Positions 33,444 through 43,032 of a stretch of DNA of 64,000 nt are shown here, piece after piece. How positions within the stretch are numbered: the stretch's first letter is position 1; each line of letters opens with the position of its first letter. The notes under the pieces are model-generated. The model saw nothing but the letters and a program-made list of their open reading frames with translations. It did no database searches and was not told where the DNA came from. Source of the DNA: Herpetosiphon geysericola (GTDB lineage Bacteria; Chloroflexota; Chloroflexia; Chloroflexales; Herpetosiphonaceae); NCBI RefSeq assembly GCF_001306135.1, contig NZ_LGKP01000022.1:124001-188000 (forward strand), in the 5' to 3' direction. Made by a program: the position numbers and the translations under genes.

Positions 33444-33457
33444 AATGTGTCAAGCAG

Positions 33458-33486
33458 CAAAAAGCCACAGGTTTTATCCTGTGGCT
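33458..33486 (-). terminator. Terminator of the min/AI-2E operon
   Basis: Perfect 9-bp stem AGCCACAGG (33463-33471) / CCTGTGGCT (33478-33486), six-base loop, with TTTTTGC on the minus strand. It lies 25 bases past the AI-2E-type gene. Confidence 0.88.
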
Positions 33487-33510
33487 CAATGAGTTGCTCC
33501 AATTAGCATG

Positions 33511-34722
33511 TTATGGTTGAATATCGCCGCTTTCGACGCGTTTTTTGGCTTCGCGGCGGGTGCGGCGGCCTTCGCGGCGTTCGGTAGCTGCTGGTTTCTC
33601 AAGCAGCTTCTCCTCTTGTTCGACTAAATCGGCTTGAGGATTCGGCGAATCGACCAGCTTGCCATGCAGGTATGATAGGATGATCCTTGCTACTGCCGCC
33701 ATTGGAATTGATAAGAGGAGGCCCAAGCCGCCAGCTACTGCTCCCCCCGCCAAAATTGCAAAGATCACAAAGATCGGGTGCACATTGACAATGTGGCCGA
33801 CCAAGTTGGGAATAATAAAGTGATCTTCGAATTGGCGCAGGGCAAAGTAGGTAATGACGATCACCAATGCCAGCAACCACGGCTCCCAGCCAAATGGGGT
33901 TGTGCCTTGGAACAAACCAACCAAGGCCGCGATTGCGGTAGCCAAGTATGGCCCGATGATTGGAATAATTTCCAACACCCCAGTTGCAATTGCGATGATC
34001 AAGGCATATTTGACTTGCAAAATCGAGAGCGCAATATAGCTCAACACCGACATAATGATGATCAGCAAAAACTGACCGCGAATATAGGCTGAGAGCACGC
34101 GATCGATCGAGCTAACCAATTGGCGAATTTCATCGCGATGGCGTTCGGGAATCAAGCGATAGAAATTATTGGGAATGGTTTCTGCTTGCAGCAGCAAATA
34201 GAACGTGACCACAAAATAGACTAAGGTTAAAATAAAACCTTCGGCAATCCCAAACAAAAACTTGGGTGCAGCACTTGGCAAATCTTTGGCAAAGGCAGCG
34301 ATTGCGCCAGAGATTTCACGTTCAGCCTCGCGCAAATTAATAATTTCGACTCCACGAATCGTCAATGATTCATGTTTCTCGACATAATTACTTGCATCCT
34401 CAAGCCATTCGGGAATGGCCTTGGCAAGATCGTTAATTTGGGTCGTAATGATCGGGACGACATTACTGACCAGCAATGTTAACAGCGCAGACCCGATGAT
34501 GTAGAGCACAATTACCCACCAAAAACGGGGGGTTTTGGTCCGCCGTTGCATCCATGTAACAACTGGATTAAAAATATAGGCTGTGATGATTGCCCAGATG
34601 AAGGGAATCATAATATGCCAGGCTTGGTTGACCAAGTACAGGCTAATAATAACAATCGAAAGGACTGTTACAAATTTTGCGCGCGGCGAGAAACGAATCG
34701 GGCTAGTAGGCTGAACGTACAT
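33511..34722 (-). CDS. AI-2E-family (PerM/YdiK-like) membrane transporter
   Basis: 403 residues with about eight membrane helices (VTVLSIVIISLYLVNQAWHI, FWWVIVLYIIGSALLTLLVS, FILTLVYFVVTFYLLL, then several in 210-330). Family signs include the long soluble loop after helix 3, SYIALSILQVKYALIIAIATGVLEIIPIIGPYL-type stretch (about residues 235-265) and HIVNVHPIFVIFAILAGG. The C-terminal tail is charged (EGRRTRREAKKR). The exported compound is unknown; the AI-2 label is historical. It follows minE by 26 bases, with a strong GGAGGAG ribosome site. Confidence 0.86.
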   Translation of the reverse strand: MYVQPTSPIRFSPRAKFVTVLSIVIISLYLVNQAWHIMIPFIWAIITAYIFNPVVTWMQRRTKTPRFWWVIVLYIIGSALLTLLVSNVVPIITTQINDLAKAIPEWLEDASNYVEKHESLTIRGVEIINLREAEREISGAIAAFAKDLPSAAPKFLFGIAEGFILTLVYFVVTFYLLLQAETIPNNFYRLIPERHRDEIRQLVSSIDRVLSAYIRGQFLLIIIMSVLSYIALSILQVKYALIIAIATGVLEIIPIIGPYLATAIAALVGLFQGTTPFGWEPWLLALVIVITYFALRQFEDHFIIPNLVGHIVNVHPIFVIFAILAGGAVAGGLGLLLSIPMAAVARIILSYLHGKLVDSPNPQADLVEQEEKLLEKPAATERREGRRTRREAKKRVESGDIQP

Positions 34723-34748
34723 AAAATCTCCTCCACATGGCCATAGCG

Positions 34749-35012
34749 TTATTGTTGACGCGAGCGACCAAGGGGAATATCGGCCTTGAGGTGGTCGGTA
34801 GCTTCGCCACGGGTCAAGGTTACTTCAATGGCCTCTGGGTTGGTTACTTCAACGTAACGCTCGATTACTGCAATGATCTCACGTTTCATCTCGTCCATAT
34901 CGTGGGGCGAGAGATGAACCCGATCATGAACTAAAACCGTCAACAAACGCTCTTTGGCAACCGACGAGCTGGTCGGTTGCTTGCGACCAAAAAGATTATC
35001 TAAAAAACCCAT
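34749..35012 (-). CDS. minE: Cell division topological factor MinE
   Basis: 87 residues, the usual size. The N-terminal membrane/MinD-binding part (FLDNLFGRKQ, KERLLTVLVHDRVHLSPHDM) and C-terminal dimerisation part (EMKREIIAVIERYVEV, EAIEVTLTR) are both present. MinE stimulates MinD ATPase and places the division inhibitor. GGAG lies eight bases upstream of the ATG. It is third in a minC-minD-minE operon. Confidence 0.95.
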   Translation of the reverse strand: MGFLDNLFGRKQPTSSSVAKERLLTVLVHDRVHLSPHDMDEMKREIIAVIERYVEVTNPEAIEVTLTRGEATDHLKADIPLGRSRQQ

Positions 35013-35057
35013 AGATCCGCTCCATGTGGAAGATAAGGTTGGCTAGGTAGCGCCATT

Positions 35058-35858
35058 TTAGCGGCGTGTCCGAAACATACTGACCAATTGGGCCCATAAG
35101 CCTTGTTTTTCATCAAGCACAAGGAAGGGAATATCGTGGCCAAGTAAACGATTGGCGATATTATTATAGGCTTTTCCGGCCATTGAGTCGCGATCTAGCA
35201 CCGCTACTTCGCCACGGTTGGTCGAGACCACAATACTCTCGTCGTCGGGCACAATCCCAATTAAGTCGATTGCCAAAATTTCTACCACATCGGGCGTATC
35301 CATCATGTCGCCGCGAGCAACCATGCGGGCCTTGATCCGATTGATAATGAGCTTTGGGTTGCTTTTTTCATACGCTTCGACCAAGCCAACAATTCGGTCG
35401 GCATCGCGGACTGCTGACATTTCAGGAGTTGTGACGATCAAAATGTGGTCTGCGGGTGCAATCGCATTTTTAAAGCCGCCCTCGATGCCTGCTGGCGAAT
35501 CGATCAAGATAAAATCGAATTCGCGGCGCAGCTCGTTGCAGAGGGCAATCATATCATCAGGCGTTACCGCATCTTTATCGCGGGTTTGGGCTGCTGGCAA
35601 CAAGAATAAATTATCAGGAAAGCGCTTGTCTTTAATCAGCGCTTGGCGTGTCCGACAGCGACCTTCGACCACATCGACTAAATCGTAGACGATGCGATTT
35701 TCGAGGCCCATTACAACATCGAGATTCCGCAAGCCAATATCTGCATCGATAGCAACAACGCGTTGGCCTTGCATGGCTAACGAGGTTGCGAGATTAGCGG
35801 TGGTGGTGGTTTTGCCAACCCCCCCTTTACCAGAGGTGATTGTAATTACTTGTGCCAT
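35058..35858 (-). CDS. minD: Septum site-determining ATPase MinD
   Basis: 266 residues. Deviant Walker A SGKGGVGKTTTTANL (about 9-23), VVAIDADIGLRNLDVVMGLE, Walker B FILIDSPAGIEGGF, and the C-terminal amphipathic membrane-targeting helix (LWAQLVSMFRTR). Complete and normal length. It binds the membrane in the ATP form and recruits MinC. It follows minC by 20 bases. Confidence 0.96.
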   Translation of the reverse strand: MAQVITITSGKGGVGKTTTTANLATSLAMQGQRVVAIDADIGLRNLDVVMGLENRIVYDLVDVVEGRCRTRQALIKDKRFPDNLFLLPAAQTRDKDAVTPDDMIALCNELRREFDFILIDSPAGIEGGFKNAIAPADHILIVTTPEMSAVRDADRIVGLVEAYEKSNPKLIINRIKARMVARGDMMDTPDVVEILAIDLIGIVPDDESIVVSTNRGEVAVLDRDSMAGKAYNNIANRLLGHDIPFLVLDEKQGLWAQLVSMFRTRR

Positions 35859-35878
35859 ACATGATCCTCAAAGGCCCA

Positions 35879-36553
35879 CTAGCGGCGTGGGGCATCCCAT
35901 GGTACTACTACAATGTTGTCGCCATCAAGGCTGGCTTGTTCAGGGCCAGTTGGGCGATGATTATCGGGTGTGCGGGCAAGGTTATCGGCAATCCGCAAGA
36001 GGGTTGGGCTCAATTCGAGCGCACAGACAATCGCTTGTTGATTGCCGCCAACTCCTGCATGGACGGAGCCGCGTAAGCGCCCCCAAATGATGATGCTGCC
36101 GTGCGCGCTAATTTCGGCCCCAGCATTAACATCGCCAACCACAACGACATGGCCTTGATGCTTAATTGCTTGGCCAGAACGCACGGTGCGCCATAAAAAC
36201 AAGCCTTCGCCTTGCACGACGGGTGGAGGAGTAGACCGTAGGCTGTCGGGGTGGCGGGTTTCCACACCAGCTTGCCGACCAGTAGTTCGATTGGTTGGTG
36301 CGATGGTGATTAATGCAGCTGGCTCAATATCATGTTCGGCCATGATTGCCAAGATTGCCTGTAGCTCTACATCGGTGATCGACCGTTCGCCAACATCGAT
36401 CAATAATTTTGCGCCATGATAAAACGATGATCCTTGGGCTAGCTGCTTGCGCAGGGCTTCAAGGACTTCTTCCCACGCTGCGGTGGGGTGTAAAATCAAG
36501 CGCAGCCCGTCACGGCTGCCTTTTAACGTGATGCGCTCTTCCATATCGCGCAT
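35879..36553 (-). CDS. minC: Septum site-determining protein MinC
   Basis: 224 residues from ATG 36553 (GGAG eight bases upstream; the frame runs further back only through repeat sequence). The N-terminal FtsZ-inhibiting domain contains RLILHPTAAWEEVLEALRKQ; the C-terminal beta-helix domain contains TVRSGQAIKHQGHVVVVGDV, NAGAEISAHGSIIIWGRLRG and HAGVGGNQQAIVCALELSP, the classic MinC_C motif set. First gene of the minCDE operon. The linker between domains is short and polar (PDSLRSTPPP). Confidence 0.93.
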   Translation of the reverse strand: MRDMEERITLKGSRDGLRLILHPTAAWEEVLEALRKQLAQGSSFYHGAKLLIDVGERSITDVELQAILAIMAEHDIEPAALITIAPTNRTTGRQAGVETRHPDSLRSTPPPVVQGEGLFLWRTVRSGQAIKHQGHVVVVGDVNAGAEISAHGSIIIWGRLRGSVHAGVGGNQQAIVCALELSPTLLRIADNLARTPDNHRPTGPEQASLDGDNIVVVPWDAPRR

Positions 36554-36590
36554 TATACCGTCTCCGTCAAGAAAACGAAAATAAGAGCAA

Positions 36591-36691
36591 AGAGCAAAGA
36601 ACATAGAGCATAGTAGCCGTAATTGATGCCTAATTTGGTAAAACCACAAGCACATGCTTGTCTATGTTCTATGCTCTATGTTCTTTGTTCT
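36591..36691. repeat. Near-perfect 23-bp inverted repeat of the AGAGCATAG word family
   Basis: Arms 36591-36613 and 36669-36691 pair at 22 of 23 positions (core AAAGAACATAGAGCATAG). The right arm overlaps the stop codon of the nucleotidyltransferase-mutase gene at 36690. The hairpin may end that transcript before minC. Confidence 0.8.
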
Positions 36692-39197
36692 ACTGAAGCC
36701 CCATGACTAAACCTGCATACTTTTCGGTCAAGACGTGCGCTTGATCTTCGTTGACTCCCTCGGCAATCACGTGAATAAATGGGCCATCAGGGTCGGGCAG
36801 AATCAGCACCCATTCTGGCCCAAGCTCAATCTTGATGCCGTCGATATTTTCTTGTGAGCGTTCAGCATATTGTTCGTTGAGAATCCGCATTACTTTGCCT
36901 TTGGATTCCCAACGACATGGCACTTTGTGGTTGGCCATGGCCGAGCGCGGCAACGAGCGCCGAATTTCCGAGAGTGGAATATTGGCCCGCGCCAACAATT
37001 CCATCAATTTTACAATGGCAAACAGACCATCGGCTACCGGAAAGAACGATGGGAAAATCAAGCTACCAGCGCCATCGCCCAAGACGCATAATTCGTTGCA
37101 TTTGGCTGCTTGCTGCATCAGCGCGCCCAAGGCAGTTTTGGTGCGCTGAATCCGCCCGCCATAACGCTCGGCCAATTTATCGAACAGGCGCGGTGCGGTC
37201 ACTGGCACGGCCACCGTACCGCCACTGTTGGCTTCCATCGTGAGTGCGGTCACTGCAGCCAGCAACTCAATATCGCTCAAACGATGGCCGGTATCATCGA
37301 CCACATACATTCGTTCGCCACCAGAATCAAGCCGCACCCCAATATCGGCGTTCATCACGGGCACAATTGCTGCCAAGCGTTGCATGCCAGCATTGAATTG
37401 ATCGGCGGTTTGGAACAAGCGATCTTCATCGATTTGGGCATTCAGCTCAACTAAATCAACATTCAAGCGTCGCATAATCGTGCCAAGAATTTGGGCCGCA
37501 TTCGACGAAGCATAATCGATCACAATGCTCCACGGTTGTTCTAGCTCTGGCAAAATCTTGGGGTCGAGCGATTCCATAAATTTATCGATATAAACCGAGT
37601 TGTAATCGCTGTTTTCGGTGATCCTGCCAATTTCATCGAGATAAACGCGGCGATAATCTTCGCGGAAGTAGGTATTTTCGATCTTGCGCTCCATATCGCT
37701 GCCAAGATCTAGCCCGCGATGATCGAAGAATTTAATATCAACAACCCGATTATCGAATGGCGAAAGCCGCACATGCATGCCGCCAGCTGCTTTCAGGGCA
37801 TAGGTCAAATAGCGCGCGGTTGGAATTGGCACCGAATGCAAATCAAGCACATCGATGCCCGCCGATGGAATGCCTGCAATCAAGCCGCGTTTGAGCATGC
37901 GCGGCGTGTAATGCGCATCGCGATTCATTGTAACCATGGTATTTTTGGGCAAAATTGCGCCATAGGCAGCGCCTAATTTCGCGCAAAATTCTGGCGTAAG
38001 GTCGATATTGACCAAGCCGGTAATGCCGTAGCGCCCAAATAAGACCCGCCGCCCTTGGGCACCCCAAATAATCGAAGCACTAACCGTCGCTCCTTCTTCG
38101 ACTTCTTTCGAGGGCCAAATTTTGACGTTTGGCTGAATGACCGCGCCAGCGTTGATAATCGTGCTATCGGCGACAACCACGCCCTCGAAGAGCAACGAAC
38201 GACTTTTGATGTTGCACTGCTTGCAGACAATCGCCCCGCGCAACTCGGCCCGCTCGCCAACATACGAATTGCGCCACATCACCGAGCGATCGATTGTGGC
38301 CCGCGAATCAATAATTGTGTAATCGCGGATGACCGATGGGCCGAAGACCATCGCTCCACCTTTGATTTTGACCCCGTGGCCAAAAAAGACTGGGCCATGA
38401 ATTTGAGCATCGGGGGCAATTTCAACTTCGCCTTCGATCCAAACATTATCGCCGCGATCATGGCCTAGGCGCGGCAAATTGACCATGCCCATCAAATAAT
38501 CCGAGCAAGCCCGCATATAGGCATCGATGGTGCCGACATCGGTCCAATAGCCCTCGGCAATATAGCCATAGAGCAATTCGCCGCGGCGCAACAAGGCTGG
38601 AAACAAATCTTTGGAAAAATCGAAGGCATCGCCCAACGGAATATCGTCGAGCACACTGGGATCGATTACATAAATGCCAGTGTTGACGGTATCGGAAAAA
38701 ACCTCGCCCCAGCTGGGTTTTTCGAGAAATTGACGAATTCGGCCTGCATCATCGGTGATCACAACCCCATATTCAAGTGGGTTGGGCACGCGGGTCAGGG
38801 TAATGGTAGCTTTGGCATTCGAGCGTTTATGGGCCTCAATCAGCGCCGTCAGGTCGAAATCGGTCAAGGCATCGCCCGAAATCACGATGATAGGCTCGCT
38901 ATCGTCGTCGATCAAGCGCGAGGCATATTTGACGGCTCCTGCTGTGCCAAGCGGCACTTCCTCGACCGAATACGAAATATCGACATCAAACGCCGAGCCA
39001 TCGCCATAAAAATCTTGAATAATATTGGCGAGATACTGGACGGTAATAATAATATCGGTAATGCCGTGGCGTTTTAGCAGCTCAATAATATGCCCCATCA
39101 CTGGTCGATCAACCAGGGGAACCATTGGTTTTGGCCGACTAATCGTGAGTGGACGGAGCCGAGAGCCTTCGCCCCCAGCCATTAAAACTGCTTTCAT
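36690..39197 (-). CDS. Sugar-nucleotide pyrophosphorylase fused to a degenerate phosphomannomutase domain
   Basis: 835 residues from ATG 39197 (GAGGG upstream). Residues 1-235: nucleotidyltransferase, [18 protein letters not shown] with the signature loop and [12 protein letters not shown]. Residues about 245-375: left-handed beta-helix hexapeptide repeats ([20 protein letters not shown]). Residues about 385-830: phosphohexomutase-like region, but the serine loop reads [13 protein letters not shown] instead of the usual TASHNP, and the metal loop reads RLDSGGERM instead of DGDGDR. The N-terminal half should make an NDP-sugar (GDP-mannose or a related one); the mutase half is probably not active as such. 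The ORF can start at 39257 but has no ribosome site there. Confidence 0.85.
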   Translation of the reverse strand: MKAVLMAGGEGSRLRPLTISRPKPMVPLVDRPVMGHIIELLKRHGITDIIITVQYLANIIQDFYGDGSAFDVDISYSVEEVPLGTAGAVKYASRLIDDDSEPIIVISGDALTDFDLTALIEAHKRSNAKATITLTRVPNPLEYGVVITDDAGRIRQFLEKPSWGEVFSDTVNTGIYVIDPSVLDDIPLGDAFDFSKDLFPALLRRGELLYGYIAEGYWTDVGTIDAYMRACSDYLMGMVNLPRLGHDRGDNVWIEGEVEIAPDAQIHGPVFFGHGVKIKGGAMVFGPSVIRDYTIIDSRATIDRSVMWRNSYVGERAELRGAIVCKQCNIKSRSLLFEGVVVADSTIINAGAVIQPNVKIWPSKEVEEGATVSASIIWGAQGRRVLFGRYGITGLVNIDLTPEFCAKLGAAYGAILPKNTMVTMNRDAHYTPRMLKRGLIAGIPSAGIDVLDLHSVPIPTARYLTYALKAAGGMHVRLSPFDNRVVDIKFFDHRGLDLGSDMERKIENTYFREDYRRVYLDEIGRITENSDYNSVYIDKFMESLDPKILPELEQPWSIVIDYASSNAAQILGTIMRRLNVDLVELNAQIDEDRLFQTADQFNAGMQRLAAIVPVMNADIGVRLDSGGERMYVVDDTGHRLSDIELLAAVTALTMEANSGGTVAVPVTAPRLFDKLAERYGGRIQRTKTALGALMQQAAKCNELCVLGDGAGSLIFPSFFPVADGLFAIVKLMELLARANIPLSEIRRSLPRSAMANHKVPCRWESKGKVMRILNEQYAERSQENIDGIKIELGPEWVLILPDPDGPFIHVIAEGVNEDQAHVLTEKYAGLVMGLQ

Positions 39198-39506
39198 GGT
39201 CTGCAACCCTCGCAGTGTCAACAATGCAGCACTCAGCGCGGTGGCCAGCACGGGCATTCGAGGGCCGCGCCGTTGTTCAGTATACCAGAAGATACTGGCA
39301 GAATTTGAGTGCTTTGGGGCATTGCTGAACGGATGTAGCTGTGGTCAATGCCGATCAAGCCACGCTGATCAGTCGGCTTTTGGTTTGCATAAGTTGTGCC
39401 AGTAGTTGCACCCCAAAATAGCTAGGAATCCCTAGCAGCGGAGTTCGGCAATTAACGCTATCCAGCATGGCTGAATCGCGTATACTTTGGTTAATCCTAA
39501 AGCTTC
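39198..39506. other. Non-coding gap
   Basis: Nothing recognisable in this stretch between the pyrophosphorylase start and the VOC stop (both minus strand). It should hold the pyrophosphorylase promoter; I see no clear elements. Confidence 0.4.
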
Positions 39507-39878
39507 TTAATAAACGTCGCCAAATTGCACAAACTCTAGCCGATTGCCAAACGGGTCGGCAGCGTAAAAGCGCCGCACATGGGGCAAGCTGCTATCTTCA
39601 ACAATTGCAATTCCGGCGGCCTGCAACTCAGCGCGGGCCTGCGCAAGGTCGGCGACGCGAAAGGCAGGGTGTGCTTTGTGCGCTGGCCGAAAATCGGCCT
39701 CGACTCCAAGGTGGAGTTCGATATTGGAGCCGCGAAACCAGCAACCGCCTCGAGCTTGCAACGGCGCTGGCTTGGCAACTTCGTCAAGGCCAAGCAGGGT
39801 GCTATAAAACCAGCGCGCTTGGGCTTCTTGCGCGGCGGGCATTGCGAGTTGGATGTGGTCGAGTGCGATAAGTTGCAT
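39507..39878 (-). CDS. Glyoxalase/VOC-superfamily protein
   Basis: 123 residues, one VOC module pair. LDHIQLAMPAAQEAQARWFY (N-terminal His), GLDEVAKPAPL, IELHLGVEADFRPA (Glu), HPAFRVADLAQARAEL and YAADPFGNRLEFVQF (C-terminal Glu in EFVQ). His/Glu metal positions are present. VOC enzymes include glyoxalase, dioxygenases and resistance proteins; the substrate is not readable. GGAG precedes ATG 39878. Confidence 0.88.
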   Translation of the reverse strand: MQLIALDHIQLAMPAAQEAQARWFYSTLLGLDEVAKPAPLQARGGCWFRGSNIELHLGVEADFRPAHKAHPAFRVADLAQARAELQAAGIAIVEDSSLPHVRRFYAADPFGNRLEFVQFGDVY

Positions 39879-40107
39879 AACCGCTCCACTACAGAATGAT
39901 TCTTTTGCTATGATACAGTGGATACAGCAAGAATCAATCTAGAAATAGCCTAGGACGTGCATAGATGTGCTCTATAGCTCGGTATATCCTATTGAACATA
40001 GGTAACGAATTGGCACAACCTAGCCTCTCAATGCTTGAGCACAATGGCGCTGTGCTGCTTAATCGTTGGTGGGGTAGCATCGTACCAAACATCTTGAGGA
40101 AACTGCT

Positions 40108-43029
40108 ATGAGTTTTTATCCGACCTATGTTGAACGCCCACGTTTACTTCGCTTGACCCAACATGAGCCACGGGTAATCTTAATCATTGGTTTGCCCAGC
40201 AGTGGCAAGTCGACCGTATTAGAGGCACTTAAGCATTCCATCAATGCTCCCTATGCTATGCTGCGGCTTGCGTCAGCGCCCAACGATCCCCAGGCCATGC
40301 TGCACACAATTGGCCAGCAACTTGGCTTAACCAGCGAGCAGCAGCTGCCGCAACTTTTGGCTATTCGCCAGCCAACTTGGATTTTGATCGACGATCTTGA
40401 CCAGCTTTTGGATGCTTGGGGCGCGTTTTTGCCTGAGTATGCATGGCTAACCGACTTGTTGGAAAATCCGGCGCTGCATGTCGTCGCCACGGCGCTTTCA
40501 ATTCCACAGCATCCAATGATTCAACAATGGATCATTCGGCAGCAGCTGCTGGTGATTGGCGCGAAAGAGCTGGCATTCACCAGTGCTGAATTAATTGAAT
40601 TGGCCCAAAAACGCCAACTCAGCCTAAGCCAAGCCCAAGCTGATCAGCTGATCGGCTTAACTGAGGGCTGGGTTGCCCCCTGTATTTTTGCGCTCAATCG
40701 CTCGGGCACGCTCCAGCCTTCATCGCTTGAATGGGTGATGCAAGATGTTATGGGGCGGCTGCCAGCGCAACTGCGCAATCTGCTCGAAGCATGGCTTTGG
40801 CTTGCCAGCGATTCGCTTGAGTTGCTGCAAAGCTTGTTGCCAAACGACGATTTAGCCCGTTTATTGCTTAGCTGGGAATCAGCAGGCTTGTTGTTTGAAG
40901 CCAACCTACGCTTGCAACCCTTGGCTGAGCTTGGTTTGCGCAAGCGCTCGAATGCTTTGGCTGACTATTTGACCCCGTTGTTTGAACAGGCTGGCGCATG
41001 GTATCTCGCGCAGCAGCAATTGCTGCCGTTTGTGCACCAGATGCAACGCTTGCAACGCTGGGATGTGATCAATCATACGCTGATCGAACAGTTCGACCTC
41101 GTTAACAACCAGCGCTTTTTTGGCGAGCTGGTCAATGCGTTGCAAACGGTTCCCGTGCAGCAGCTTGCGCCAAAAGTTGGCTGGTTGCTGGTGCGAAGTT
41201 ATCATCTTGGGGCGCGCAATGCCGAAAAAGCCTTGATTTTGGTCAATCAACTTTTGGGCATTCATCAACAGCCAGATGACCAACGGATGTTGCGTTTGCT
41301 CAAGGCCGATATGTTGCGGGCACAAGGAGCGATTCGAGAAGCTGATAGCTTAATTCAGCCCTATTTGAACGATCCTAATTTAACAGATGACGACCATGCG
41401 CGGGTTTTGCGTACCCATGCAATTTATTTGGCCTCGTTGGGCCAAGATGATGCTGCAATTACCACCTTTGAGCGAGCCTACAACTATATTGAAGGCTCGG
41501 GTATTAACCGATTACTGGGCTTAATTTTGGGCGATTATGCCAATGCTGCGGCCCGCGCCGGACGTTATTCGTTGGCTGATCGGCTTTTGCGCCAAGCAAC
41601 CTCATTATGGGACGAAATGGCTTCGCCTGCTGGCTTATCGCAAACGCTCAATTTGCGGGCGTTGGTGGCCTTACATCAAGGCCAAATTAGCGATGCAGCG
41701 CGCTATGCCCAAGAAGCCTACGACAACGGCATGCGTGCTGATAAGCGGGCGGCAAATGGTGCGTTGGTTACGCTTGGCGATGTGGCGCTGGCTGAGCGCG
41801 ATTGGACGAGTGCAATTGGGCGCTATGGCTTGGCGCGTGAGCAATTACGCAATAGCAATATGGTCGATTATCATATTTTGACCTATGCCTTGGCCTTGGA
41901 ATCGCAAGCAACCCGTCATGGCTCGCGCGATCAATTGCAGCGCTTGTTGCTTGAAATCGATACGACGACCGCCCAAAATCCGCTTGATCAGGCATGGTTG
42001 GCGGTGGCGCGCAGTGCCGCCAACTTAAGTCTCAAAATCGATGGCACGATTCCGCTCTTGCAACGAGCCTTGGCAGGGCTTGATAACGAAGGATCATTAG
42101 CCAAAGGCCTGCTGTATCTGTTATTGAGCGAGGCATTTTGGCTGCGCCACGAGCGAGGCGAGGCCCGCCAAGCGTGGAAAGCGCTTGATGAATTGATTAT
42201 TGAGGGCCGCAGCGGCTTGCCGATTTTGCTTTCGGCGCTTACCAGCCATTTGCCAGACTTGGTGCAGGAAGCCTATACCGAATGGAATTCGCCCTTTGCA
42301 GCGCGGGTGTTGCACGATACGTTGTCTGCCCCGCAAGCCCCAACCTTGGTGGTGCGCTTGATGGGCCAGTTGCGGGTTGAAATTGATGGCAAATTACAAC
42401 GCATCCCTCGCCAAGGGATTTTGCTGATCGCCTTATTGTTGTTGAACCCCAGCGGCATGACCTCCGAGGAACTACGCGAAAATCTTTGGGGAATTGATGG
42501 CAAGGCTGCTGGCTGGCGCAAAATGCTAGAACGCACACGCAAAGTTATTCCTGAATGCGTGGTCTATGATGGTTCGATCTATCGCTTGGGAATTCCCTTA
42601 TCGCTGATTGATGCAGACATTTTAGTGATTAAGAATACCCATTTACAAGGCTCTGAAGCGACCCTGGAGCGCTTACAACTTGCCGCCGATTACGCCAGCC
42701 AAGGGTTTTTGCCTGGCTGTGATGCAGCGTGGATCGAACATGAGCGCCAAGTGTTGATTAAGCGTGGCTCGGAGTTATGGGTTGCAACGGGCATTCAAGC
42801 CTACGACCAACAATTGTTTGATCGTGCTCAACAGGCGTATGATCGGGCGCTTCAGCTTGAGCCATTAAATGCACGGGCAGTTGCGCTGGCCATGAACTTG
42901 GCCATCAAGCAAGAGCGCCGTACCGATGCGCTGAAGCTCTATGCAACATATCGCAACGCATTAGCTGATCAATATGGCATTGATCCATCTGCTGAATTGC
43001 AAGCGCTCGAACGCCGCGCCTTGGACTAA
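40108..43029 (+). CDS. Large STAND-type transcriptional regulator with BTAD domain
   Basis: 973 residues. N-terminal P-loop NTPase: VILIIGLPSSGKSTVLEALK (Walker A, about 23-42), WILIDDLDQLLDAWG (Walker B), followed by a winged-helix-like region. Middle: TPR-type repeats from about 300 to 700 (AITTFERAYNYIEGSG and others). C-terminus: LVVRLMGQLRVEIDGKLQRI begins a winged-helix DNA-binding domain (SEELRENLWGIDGKAAGWRK), then a BTAD domain (FDRAQQAYDRALQLEPLNAR) of SARP type. It resembles MalT/SARP activators, with the DNA-binding domain at the C-terminal side. The signal and targets are unknown. GAGGAAA lies before the ATG. Confidence 0.85.
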   Translation: MSFYPTYVERPRLLRLTQHEPRVILIIGLPSSGKSTVLEALKHSINAPYAMLRLASAPNDPQAMLHTIGQQLGLTSEQQLPQLLAIRQPTWILIDDLDQLLDAWGAFLPEYAWLTDLLENPALHVVATALSIPQHPMIQQWIIRQQLLVIGAKELAFTSAELIELAQKRQLSLSQAQADQLIGLTEGWVAPCIFALNRSGTLQPSSLEWVMQDVMGRLPAQLRNLLEAWLWLASDSLELLQSLLPNDDLARLLLSWESAGLLFEANLRLQPLAELGLRKRSNALADYLTPLFEQAGAWYLAQQQLLPFVHQMQRLQRWDVINHTLIEQFDLVNNQRFFGELVNALQTVPVQQLAPKVGWLLVRSYHLGARNAEKALILVNQLLGIHQQPDDQRMLRLLKADMLRAQGAIREADSLIQPYLNDPNLTDDDHARVLRTHAIYLASLGQDDAAITTFERAYNYIEGSGINRLLGLILGDYANAAARAGRYSLADRLLRQATSLWDEMASPAGLSQTLNLRALVALHQGQISDAARYAQEAYDNGMRADKRAANGALVTLGDVALAERDWTSAIGRYGLAREQLRNSNMVDYHILTYALALESQATRHGSRDQLQRLLLEIDTTTAQNPLDQAWLAVARSAANLSLKIDGTIPLLQRALAGLDNEGSLAKGLLYLLLSEAFWLRHERGEARQAWKALDELIIEGRSGLPILLSALTSHLPDLVQEAYTEWNSPFAARVLHDTLSAPQAPTLVVRLMGQLRVEIDGKLQRIPRQGILLIALLLLNPSGMTSEELRENLWGIDGKAAGWRKMLERTRKVIPECVVYDGSIYRLGIPLSLIDADILVIKNTHLQGSEATLERLQLAADYASQGFLPGCDAAWIEHERQVLIKRGSELWVATGIQAYDQQLFDRAQQAYDRALQLEPLNARAVALAMNLAIKQERRTDALKLYATYRNALADQYGIDPSAELQALERRALD

Positions 43030-43032
43030 TTG

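Noticed and set aside
39467-39871. Plus-strand ORF of 134 residues
   Set aside because: Antisense to the VOC gene, which has clear family motifs.
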